A model generated the notes under the pieces. That model did no database searches, was not told the origin of the DNA, and was given only the letters and a program-made list of their open reading frames with translations. Both the position numbers and the translations under genes were made by a program. Of a stretch of DNA of 64,000 nucleotides, positions 55,864-64,000 are shown piece by piece (position 1 is the first letter of the stretch; each line of letters starts with the position of its first letter). Source of the stretch: Conchocele bisecta (lineage: Eukaryota; Mollusca; Bivalvia; Lucinida; Thyasiridae); assembly GCA_029237695.1 (NCBI GenBank), contig CM055277.1, positions 42,876,242-42,940,241 on the forward strand, read 5' to 3'.

Positions 55864-56159
55864 GTGTAATCTGACTAGAACTAGGTCGGTAAATCCAAAT
55901 ATTCAACACGTCAACTAAACCAACATACAGATATTACAAATCCATTCAGTATGCTTTCTTAATATAATGCAATATTTAATTATTTATATATAAGTTAAAT
56001 TAATAGATTGTGGTTCCTAAAGCATGTCACCACCATTGGAATATAATATTTAGTCAATTTTTGTCAACACCATTTCATCACGTCATGTATCACTTCCAAT
56101 ATGTGTCTCGCCATGAGATACAAGAAATATGTTTCTGTCCATAATGCGTTGTTTTTCAA
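55864..56159. other. AT-rich spacer, nothing recognised
   Basis: Unique-looking AT-rich sequence with no ORF or repeat that I can support. Confidence 0.5.
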
Positions 56160-56352
56160 ATGAGATTTTGTACCTTCGGGCATCTGTGATATTTTCCGTA
56201 AATGACGTCAGAAGTTGACACAAATCACAGAGTACGTGCGGAATTATATTCCGCATGTACTCTGACTTTTTTTCAACTTCCGACGTCATCCACGGCAATA
56301 TTGTAAACATATTTCATGAAATTACGCAGATGCCCGAAGGTACAAAATCTCA
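56160..56352. mobile_element. Foldback element, ~190 bp
   Basis: tgagattttgtaccttcggg with catctg is inverted at 56327-56352 (cagatgcccgaaggtacaaa, atctca); the centre pairs as agagtacgtgcggaat/attccgcatgtactct, and acgtca motifs lie symmetrically in both arms. The whole unit is a near-palindrome with internal bulges. Confidence 0.75.
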
Positions 56353-56562
56353 GGCATGTCCCAAATGGCATATATTGTGATTCAGTTACTGAAAAATATT
56401 GATCTGTACTGATTATAGGAATGAATGGCCTTTTTGTGGAATTTATCGGGGTATAAACTTGGAAAAGTCGCGGGAATACTGGACGAGGCCTTCCATAATT
56501 CCAGCATTTGAAATAAATTCATCAAGAAAATGTGTTTATTTTCCGTTTTCTTAAGAATTATT

Positions 56563-57215
56563 ATACCCCCACAAACAAAGTTTGTTGGGGGTATAGAGGA
56601 GTCAGCTTGTCGGTCGGTCTGTTGGAAATTCCCTTCCGCTCTATATCTTCTACACTGATGCATGGATTATCAAATGGCTTGGTACAAATGTTTCTGATGA
56701 TGAGAAGGTGTGTCGTGATCAATAACCATGCACCTACGTCCAAGGTCAAGGTCACAGTTGAAGGTAAAAGGTCAAACCTATCAAAATTCCCTTCCGCTCT
56801 ATATCTTCTACACCGATGCATGGATTATCAAATGGCTTGGCACAAATGTTTCTCATGATGAGAAGGTGTGTTGCGATCAATAACCACGCACCTACATCCA
56901 AGGTCAAGGTCACAGTTGAAGGTCAAAGGTGTCAAACCTATCAAAATTCCCTTCCGCTCTATCTTCTCACCGATGCATGGATTATCAAATGGCTTGGCCA
57001 CAAATGTTTCTCATGATGAGAAGGTGTGTCGCGATCAATAATAACCACGCACCTACGTCCAAGGTCAAGGTCACAGTTGAAGGTCAAAGGTCAAACCTAT
57101 TGAAATTCCCTTCCGCTCTATATCTTCTACACCGATGCATGGATTATCACACTATGCCCAGGGTCAAGGTCACAGACTTGATGCGTTTGAAACCTTAGCG
57201 CTCGGCTAAATGGCT
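56563..57215. mobile_element. Tandem-core repeat element with GGTCAAGGTCA units
   Basis: A hairpin head ttatacccccacaaacaaag with tttgttgggggtata (56563-56596) is followed by about 3.5 units of 155-165 bases: ttcccttccgctctatatct, gatgcatggattatcaaatg, cacctacgtccaaggtcaag. The end (gggtcaaggtcacagacttg, gcgctcggctaaat) matches the 7-8 kb repeat family. Helentron-like architecture; no coding frame. Confidence 0.75.
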
Positions 57216-57296
57216 ATAATAAAAAATGTCCCCCCCATCCAACCAAGCTTTAGTGATGGATGGAGGGCATTATTGGAAGTAAAGCCGGAGGCTGAG

Positions 57297-57415
57297 CATG
57301 TATACATAGCACTTCGTTCCGACGCTCAATCCCAATGCGCATTTTAAAGAAGCGGTTTAACCCTGACCCTGTGATGTCACGCGACAACCGGAAGCTCGCA
57401 ACAGCTGTTTCTCAT
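57297..57415. repeat. Right inverted terminal repeat of DIRS element
   Basis: catgtatacatagcacttcg through acagctgtttctcata is inverted at 61914-62033 with a few mismatches over about 120 bases. The outer part (57226-57296) matches beyond 62033 only partly (gcattatt, gtaaagcc, gaggct). Confidence 0.85.
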
Positions 57416-57547
57416 ACTTTAAAACACTGTTTTTGTTGAGCACCAACTGTATACACTAGGGTAGGGTCAATTTAAACAAGGATATACCTTCTAATCTCAC
57501 CCTTAATAGACACCATGTCTAAAGTTCAATTAGAAAAAGGGTTGGGT

Positions 57548-57624
57548 GTATACATGCTCAGCCTCCGGCTTTACTTCCAATAATGCCCTCCATCCATCAC
57601 TAAAGCTTGGATGGGGGGACATTA
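57548..57624. repeat. Internal complementary region of DIRS element
   Basis: gtatacatgctcagcctccg through ggatggggggacatt is the inverse complement of the outermost right terminus (57226-57306; four extra bases aacc there). In DIRS elements this region lets the ends be rebuilt through a circular intermediate. Confidence 0.8.
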
Positions 57625-57690
57625 TTTAATACCCAATTATACTTTAATAAAGTATTTCAAGACATAAATACTGAAAATCCAATACATGTA

Positions 57691-58678
57691 CTACTTAAAC
57701 ACAGCATCTCCAAATGACAACTGAGGGTCACTGACAGACTGTCTCCAATAAAACTTTTTGAAATTCTTATCTGAAGCCCAGTCTGCTGTATCCAGGATAC
57801 ACTTAAGTGAGCACCCTTTGCTGAATGCTGCCGATGCAGAAGCTCCCCTATAACTGTGTGCCTTAAATATGTCGGTATCTATACCAGAATTATGTAGCAC
57901 TAATCTAAGCCACCTGGCTATTGTACTTGTAGTCACTGGCTTATAAGTCACATATGAAACAAACACCTTCCCAGAAAGTCTCAGAGATTTAGTCACCTTG
58001 ATATAATGTAAACAAGTTTTCGCGATAAAAGTGTTCAACCTGTAGGGAGAAAGAACAACCCACTTTAGAAGTTTTCAAAATGTCTGGTAAATGTAATAAT
58101 GTAAAGATCACTGTATCTTTAGTAACAATCATCTGATTCAAATTTAAAGAAACCAAAGTCTGTGCCCTCGGGGCCGTTGCCAAGGCAATAAGTGCCACAG
58201 TCTTAAACGTCAACAGTTCTAAGGATAATTGTTCTAGTGGAAAAAGGGTAGAAAGGTATTGCAAAACAATTGTTACATCCCATGTCATTTTGTATCTAGG
58301 CCTTGGGGGATTCTCAAAAAATTTGCCCTTCATAAATCTTTGAATAAGATTACAACTGTCTTTACACCATTTATTGCCAAAAAAGGGTAACGTTTGTAAT
58401 AACATAGCCTTCTGTAAATTTACCACCGAATAAGACCTTGGTAGACGGGAAAGATAGAATAAATACTGTAGAACTATTGCTTCAGTTGTACAAAAGAGAC
58501 TGCCAAACCTTGCACTGTTCCACAAATTCCACTTCCGCCAAGCATACTCATATTGTCTCCGCGTTCCTGGTCTCCATGAACTGATGATAATGTTACCAAC
58601 TGTCTCCGGAATTCCTCCACGTTGAAGCGCCGCCCGGATACCACAACATTGATCGACACAAGGGATGGTGTCTTCCAT
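57691..58678 (-). pseudogene. DIRS tyrosine recombinase
   Basis: Two overlapping frames, broken by a frameshift near 58060. First part: GTRRQYEYAWRKWNLW (N-terminal core), then VALIALATAPRAQTLVSLNL with the candidate catalytic Arg. Second part: YRLNTFIAKTCLHYI, VTTSTIARWLRLVL, then HSYRGASASAAF (H-x-x-R) and DTADWASDKNFKKFYWRQ (Trp and nucleophile Tyr). All catalytic positions of the family are present, so the enzyme was probably functional before the frameshift. It inserts the circular DNA copy. Confidence 0.8.
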
Positions 58679-58679
58679 C

Positions 58680-58925
58680 GTGTGGCATGGCCAGTAGATC
58701 CTTGTGTCGTGGTAGTCTGATTGGAAAAGAACAGATGTTATCCAAAAGTAACGGGAACCATGGCTGTGATCTCCAAAACGGAAAGACCAGTATTGCCTTT
58801 TGCACCCTATCTTGTAATCTTATTTATTACCTTCCCAACCAGGTTGAATGGTGGAAAGATATAAGGGACATACGGATGCCATGACACAAATGAATCTAAC
58901 TGTTTATTCAGTCTGGATGCAAATA
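58680..58925 (-). pseudogene. DIRS methyltransferase-like region
   Basis: Broken frames give DIDLFASRLNKQLDSFVSWH, YIFPPFNLVGKVINKI and further on VLEITAMVP. DLFAxRxNxQLxxxVSW and FPPFxL are the conserved motifs of the region between RNase H and the recombinase in DIRS elements, annotated in the literature as a Dam-like methyltransferase relative. Frameshifts and stops break it. Confidence 0.6.
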
Positions 58926-58927
58926 AA

Positions 58928-60438
58928 TCAATATCTGGAACAAAAAACTGTCTGCATAAATGACAACATCCATTCGGTGGAATCCGAGAAATGTCTAGAG
59001 TAAAAATCAGCTGTATTCAGGACACCAGGAATATAGGATGCCGAGATATATAAATCTCGCTGAATACACCATTCCCACATTCTCCTGGCTAGACTTTCCA
59101 TGTTTTTCGAGGCTATACCTCCCATATCATTCACATACTTAATTGCAGTTGTATTGTTAGACTGAATTTCAATATGGACGCCATGCATCGAGCTATACAG
59201 AGCTTGAAGACCATAAAAAATTGCTAACAATTCCAAATAGTTTATGTGATGACCAGTCTCCTCAGCATTCCATCTACCATTAGCATGGCAATTTGTATCC
59301 AGATCCATTGCTCCATAACCCTGCAAACTAGCATCAGTACGGCAACGTATTTGGACACGGTGTGGCCTAATCTGCTTACCATTTTTAACAGACAAATTTT
59401 GTATCCACCACGTTAATTCCTCAACACTATCATGTGACAAAGCAACCTCATTTTCAAAATTCATTTCATGTCCTAGGCCTTTAATTTTGTCCCTTTCCAA
59501 ATTTCTGTAATACATTTGGGACTAAGACAGCATGAAACACATTTTTGATCAATCCTATAAAAGATGCAAGTACTCGAACAACAACAACACCTTTATCAAG
59601 GATAATTTTTGCTTTGGAAATTATTTTATGTACCTTTTCTTGAGTAAGATGAATCTTAAATTTGACCGTGTCAATCGAGAAACCAAAGAATACAATCTTC
59701 TGTGTGGGGACCAGTACAGATTTCTCATTATTGATATCAAAGCCCAAAGATTTCAGCGTACTGACCATAATATCGGTGTTCTTCTGACATAAACTCAAGT
59801 CATTATTCATATTCAAGGAGTCATCAATATAATACGAACATCGAATATTCTGATGCCGAAATTTGGCGTAAACCGGTTTCAAAATCATTAGTAAATAAAA
59901 ATGGTGCCGACTTTAAACCAAAAGGGAGGCATACAAACTTGAACAAAACTCCATTCCATGAAAACTTTAAATATTTATGATGTTCATCATGAATTGGAAT
60001 ACTGAAATATGCATCTTTTAGATCAATTGATGTTAGAAAATCATTCTTCTGTAACAATTCTAACACCACCTTAAAAGTTTCTTGTTTGAAGTGATCATAA
60101 TGCACAAATTCATTTAGGAATCTCAGGTTTATTACGGGTCTGAACTTGCCATTAGGTTTGGGTACAATAAATATAGTTGAAATAAACTCGCCGGGCTCTG
60201 AATCACAACTTACAATAGACCCTTTTTTGCAAAGTTCCTGTACCTCATTGTCAACAATAGTCCATTGGTCATCAGAAAATGGTATTTCATTAGGTATTTT
60301 AGTTTGCAATGGAATTTGGTCAAAGTTAATACAGTAACCTTTAACAGCTTGCAAAATACATGGGTCATCAGTAATGTTCTCCCAAACACCAAGGTGGTAC
60401 TTCAGTTTACCAACTCCACATGAACCTACCTCGGTCAC
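58928..60438 (-). pseudogene. DIRS reverse transcriptase and RNase H
   Basis: RT part: FIVPKPNGKFRPVINLRFLN, LTSIDLKDAYFSIPI, FVCLPFGLKSAPFLF, then after a one-base frameshift near 59895 LKPVYAKFRHQN and YYIDDSLN (catalytic Asp pair). A second one-base shift near 59500 leads to YYRNLERDKIKGL and RNase H: RTDASLQGYGAMD, INYLELLAI, SNNTTAIKYVND and SASYIPGVLNTADFYSR with the acidic catalytic residues. Both shifts look like single-base losses in an otherwise conserved protein. It copies the element RNA into DNA. Confidence 0.85.
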
Positions 60439-60496
60439 TAATTGTGATCGTTTGGGGCCGCCGTGACTGTAGCGGACCTCCGTGGGATTCTGCCCC

Positions 60497-61750
60497 TCAG
60501 ATTGCCTCTATACTGTCCCCTCTGTGGTACGGCTGGTACCGATTGTATTGGCTGGGACCCCCAAAGGAACCAGCATTACCGTAGTTAGCACCACGGCGTG
60601 GAAATCGAGCACCCCTGCCTCTGTATGCAAATGGTCGGTATGTAGAACCTTGTTGTTCTCTCCCCAAGTAGGACACCGAATCACAGTTTTTGATGTCTTT
60701 TGCAATGTCATCGCCAAATAACTTGGATGAAATGAGCACCGCGATGTTACACAATAACTGATATTTCTTTTTCAGAACTGGAAGGATCATATAACGACGT
60801 CTTACAGACAGGTTGTACTGAATCTGACCCATCATGGTCAATGAATTTGATAACAGTGTTTTGGCCTTAGCATTTCCAACAATATGGGGTTTTAATACCT
60901 CAGCAAGTCTCATAATTGGCACCATGCCAGCACCAACCAAATTCTGTATGTCGGCTATGCCTCTATCTAGGGTCTGAGCCCTTTTGTCCATAATACGCCA
61001 CACCTCCTGATTCACTAATGGGGCGCCTTGTCACAATTGTCAGGAATTTTGTAATTGTTTGCAAATGATTCGATATCACACTGTGAAGTACATGCAACAT
61101 TCAACGTATTGGCTAGAGATGCCGCGACAGGTTTTCCCTTCTCTGGAACCTTAAGACGGGGTAGTCCCCAGTCCTCATCATCCTCAATTTCGCCTTCCTC
61201 AAACAAGGCGTCACCCATATTCAGTGGGACATTACTGGTGTGTACCTCATCAATATCAGATAAATCTGCCCCATCAAACTGAACCTTCAAATTAGGTGCA
61301 TTTCCAAGTGAGTGTCCATAGGACTGCAACTCGTCTTCCTCGTCAGCGTACTCCTGGTACTGCTGCATATTTTGAGTGCTTTCATTCATTCCTAAAGCCT
61401 CTCAACTTCACAATGTCCGACGGAGACAATTTATTAATGTCAAATAGGCCTGTTTTACTTGTGGACGGTTTATTTACTTTGGAAGTAAACACATTTTCTT
61501 TGTCAGCAGATTTATTTTTATTCTTTGACAAAACACTTTTTGTGTTGGCAGACCTTTTAATAAGCTTTTCTTTCTCAGGTTTCTTCGAAACAACTGATAC
61601 AACGGAGCTAATCTTCTTAGCTTTTGCAGGCCCTTTGCCCTTATTAGTGGTGGGAGCTGCCTCTTCACTTTCAGAATCAAAACCGGAGAAATCATCACCA
61701 CCATTACTGTCATCGAAAATAGACAAGACTTCGTCTTGTACGGGGTCCAT
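60497..61750 (-). pseudogene. DIRS gag-like protein
   Basis: Three consecutive frames: MDPVQDEVLSIFDDSNGG (Asp/Lys-rich, 61750-61382), an acidic segment (61389-61015, EEGEIEDDEDWGLPRL), and a helical segment VNQEVWRIMDKRAQ to YQPYHRGD (61015-60497) ending in an Arg-Gly-rich tail (FAYRGRGARFPRRG) suited to binding nucleic acid. The frame changes at about 61385 and 61015, the latter a likely single-base indel (APLVNQEVW is restored in the next frame). It packages the RNA. Confidence 0.7.
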
Positions 61751-61913
61751 TATTCAACTGAAACGGGAAAAACCTGACTGACAACGCAATGTATTACCTG
61801 AACTACGTTTCTAGGTATATATCTGTCGAGACAACGTCTCGGACAGGACCCAACTAACTTACCTCTTCTAATAATCTAGTAAATCGACCGCTTCGAACCA
61901 CGCCTGAACGAAA

Positions 61914-62033
61914 TATGAGAAACAGCTGTTGCGAGCTTCCAGTTGTCGCGTGACGTCACAGGGTCAGGGTTAAACCTCTTCTTTAAAATGCGCATTGGGA
62001 TTGAGCGTCGGAACGAAGTGCTATGTATACATG
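61914..62033. repeat. Left inverted terminal repeat of DIRS element
   Basis: Inverse complement of 57297-57415. Contains tgacgtca (a CRE-like palindrome) and lies 160 bases upstream of the gag start, so it probably includes the promoter. Confidence 0.85.
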
Positions 62034-62319
62034 TAAAGCCAGAGGCTTTACGGAAAATAATGCCTCGTTTTCTTTGGCTGCAGTAGGGGTATTGTGTGCC
62101 GACAGGCCACATTTCTAGTTTTAACTGTGCCTCACGGTTACGGAGAGTAGTTCGACATTGGTAGTTTACGGGATATAAATTTTGGACAGAGACTTGCTAC
62201 GGACCAATCAAATGTTAGGGAATTGTGTAAATATTTTTGTGCTGGAATTATTGATCTGTACTGATCATATAATGAACTAATTTCAATGTGGTCAGAGAAA
62301 AACCACTGGCGCCCGGAAT

Positions 62320-62987
62320 TCAGACATTCAGGTATGAAACCACGTTGCAGGATAAATTGTTGCTGAACCTTTTGTATGTCTTTTCGCAGTGGCCAACTAA
62401 AACAGCCTGGCTTCCTACATGGTGCCATGGAACACAACCAGGATACCATCGGTCTTGATATGCCACTGCGACATACTCATTGTCAATAAATGCATCAATT
62501 GTCGACAGCTTATTGTTCAATTTGTTCATGTCGAATGCATCCATTGTTGGATCCGATTCCATTTCTTCAACTTGTCCAGGATCAAGTTTGTTCTTCTTTT
62601 TTGGGGATTCTGTGTGTATGGTACAAAATACCTCCAGTTCCATCTGCATGTGTCTCGCGAAGTTTGCGCCCTCCTTTCCGTGCATTCTTTAGGATGGTTC
62701 CCTTGTCATGTGATGGCATGTCCGCGAGCCATTTTATTAAATTTTTCTGTTTCTTTTCAGTACCTAACTGAATGGATGAGTGGTGGCATTGATGCATTGG
62801 GTCGTTGTTGTTGGGAACTGTCCAAATCACCAAAATGATGTTCACATCCTAGATTTGTAACATGACCAAACCCAGTTCTCGTGAGGTCTTCATCAGAAGG
62901 GGTGTCACTGAATTTGCCTCCTGGCAGGTAGTCAACCAATTGTTTTTCTATTGTCTCCAACATGGCTGCCGATACTATTTGTATCAT
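62320..62987 (-). pseudogene. C-terminal relic of an invertebrate transposon-type gene
   Basis: In shifting minus-strand frames: MLETIEKQLVDYLPGGKF, TNLGCEHHFGDLDSSQQQRP, NLIKWLADMPSHDKG, ILKNARKGGRKLRE, and DAFIDNEYVAVAYQDRWYPG. The blocks ExxFGxLD...PNA and VAVAYxDxWYPG are familiar from a large unnamed protein family multiplied in sponges, cnidarians and molluscs. Frame changes near 62790 and 62650 and loss of the N-terminal bulk make this a fragment. It is separate from the DIRS element to its left. Confidence 0.5.
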
Positions 62988-63112
62988 CAGCTTGCAGCAA
63001 CTTTTCTAGAAATCTCTGTTTGTTTGGAAAGTCAGAAATTCCTGAGTTGTTGTCGTAGATCCAATGTCCACATGGATCTAACATCAATGTCGGGTCATTT
63101 GCACAGTTTTTG

Positions 63113-63861
63113 TCGCGCCCGCTTGCGGAAAGCGCGATATAGTCGGCACTTTGGCGTATGTACGTGTGTCCGGTTAAAGTTTTTGGTTAAAGTTTTTTGG
63201 TTAAAGTTTTTCGTTATACTATATCTCTGCAACTGCTTTGCCCATTACCTTGAAATTCACATGGGTGTTTATCATCATCTATATTTTCATTCTACCCCTC
63301 CTGTGCGGCCCCTGTACCCAATGTCAAGGTAAAATTACTTTGAAGTTTTTGGTTAAAGTTTTTTCATGTACTATATCTATGCCCCTACTTTGCCCATTAC
63401 CTTGAACCTTCACATGCCTGTTTATCATCATCCATATTTTCATTCTACCCCCACCCGTGCGGCCCGTGAGGCCCCTGTGCCCAATGTCAAGGTCAAATTA
63501 CTTTGAAATTTTTGTAAAGTTTTTGGTTAAATAAATTTTGTTCATGTACTATATCTCTGCACCTGCTTTGCCCATAACCTTGAAACTTCACATGGGTGTT
63601 TATTATCATCTATATTTTCATTCTACCCCCCCACTCCCGTGCGGCCCCTGTGTCCAATGTCAAGGTCTACTTACTTTGAAATTTTTGTTTAAAGTTTTTG
63701 GTTAAAGTTTTTGGAAAGCACGATATAGTCGGCACTTTGGCATGCGTACGTCCGTGTGTCCGGTTAAAGTTTTTTGGTTAAAGTTTTTCCGTCTACTATA
63801 TCTTTTTTTTTAGTGTCCATGCCTCGCCCCAAGGCACGACATGCAGGCCGCGGCCATCTAG
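63113..63861. mobile_element. Pearl-like element, reverse orientation
   Basis: Starts tgtcgcgcccgcttgcggaa with agcgcgatatagtcggcact, has about 2.5 core units (gtgcggcccctgtgcccaat, gtcaaggt) and ends gtccatgcctcgccccaagg with cacgacatgcagg and ggccatctagtt. These are the inverse complements of the ends at 23662-24562. The microsatellite is short here. Confidence 0.7.
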
Positions 63862-64000
63862 TTTAGGAATTTGGATATGTCTTGCACATGCGAGTAGAGC
63901 AGAAGGTACGGGACTTGACCTGACCTTACTAGGTTCCAGTATGGCCCTGTAACTTTCACATACACAAGCCTGAAGCACCTCAACAGAGTCCTGATTGTAT
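63862..64000. other. Window edge, possible exon only
   Basis: A minus-strand open stretch includes VLQACVCESYRAILEPSK but the window ends before boundaries can be judged. No family recognised. Confidence 0.2.

Larger units (their letters stand above)
53452..56477. mobile_element. Composite region bounded by 64-bp inverted arms
   Basis: 64 bases at 53452-53515 (attcccgcgacttttgcaag through ccattcattcctata) are inverted at 56414-56477 with one mismatch visible. Between them lie a foldback MITE, a Myb-like coding relic, a TTAA element and another foldback. The arms could be termini of one 3.0-kb transposon or two inverted copies of a dispersed repeat; no target duplication was evident. Confidence 0.5.
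57226..62075 (-). mobile_element. DIRS-like retrotransposon (degenerate)
   Basis: Read on the minus strand it has a left inverted terminal repeat, gag (61750-60497), RT-RNase H (60438-58928), a methyltransferase-like region (58925-58680), a tyrosine recombinase (58678-57691), an internal complementary region and a right terminal repeat. This order and the split inverted repeats are diagnostic of DIRS elements, which use a tyrosine recombinase to integrate a circular copy instead of an integrase, and so make no target duplication. Each major ORF contains at least one frameshift, so this copy is not autonomous. It is the only near-complete retroelement in the window. Confidence 0.85.

Noticed and set aside
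63796..63978. Minus-strand ORF at the window edge
   Set aside because: Half of it lies in the Pearl-like element end; the remainder is too short to judge.

Overview
The window looks like repeat-rich nuclear DNA of a bivalve mollusc. The evidence is the AT-rich background, the many short tandem-core repeats carrying GGTCAAGGTCA, the mollusc-type ttatctccctttg repeats, the Pearl-like elements with ACGG runs, and intron-containing genes with GT..AG borders. No complete ordinary host gene, tRNA, rRNA or CRISPR array was seen. Nearly everything recognisable is a mobile element, a relic of one, or a satellite. Two 500-base N runs are scaffold gaps.

Layout. 0-4 kb: a small hAT-like element and a 3.3 kb satellite of 93-bp monomers with local higher-order structure. 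4-6.6 kb: a long open KDZ/HMGXB3-like transposase exon (minus strand), then a 957-bp element with 31-bp inverted ends, hairpins and compact AT-rich ORFs. 7-12.2 kb: ~168-bp tandem repeats and a 3.6 kb G-rich minisatellite. 12.7 kb: a LINE reverse transcriptase scrap. 13.3-14.9 kb: a ~0.5 kb unit in three copies. 16-26 kb, minus strand: exons of a multi-exon gene. The 3' part encodes a transposase-like protein with in-frame 25-residue repeats and a separately spliced ING-type PHD finger at the C-terminus. The 5' part is three phase-consistent exons with a possible BEN-like domain. 26.25-30.2 kb: a 3957-bp DNA transposon with perfect 25-bp inverted ends and a TAAT duplication. 30.8-32.5 kb: a broken tyrosine-recombinase-like gene.

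32.5-53.3 kb is a mosaic. A composite unit (conserved block, then 300-400-bp satellite, then a GC-rich tyrosine recombinase gene with zinc fingers) is present twice. Both recombinase genes are dead, by different lesions: copy A keeps the putative catalytic Arg and Tyr but has nonsense codons and frameshifts; copy B has Arg to Ser and a 20-bp deletion removing the Tyr codons. Two younger insertions (a TA-duplicating element and a Helentron-like element placed between Ts) sit inside the satellite, and the neighbouring satellite units supply their empty sites.

53.4-57.2 kb holds nested foldback elements and a Myb-like last-exon relic. 57.2-62.1 kb is a near-complete but frameshifted DIRS-like retrotransposon (gag, RT-RNase H, methyltransferase-like region, tyrosine recombinase, inverted terminal repeats and an internal complementary region). 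62.3-63.9 kb is a broken transposon-type gene tail and a reverse-oriented Pearl-like element. The window is therefore best read as a dense archive of tyrosine-recombinase, KDZ-type, Helentron-like and TIR elements; the PHD-tailed transposase-like gene and the satellite-recombinase composite are the most unusual pieces.
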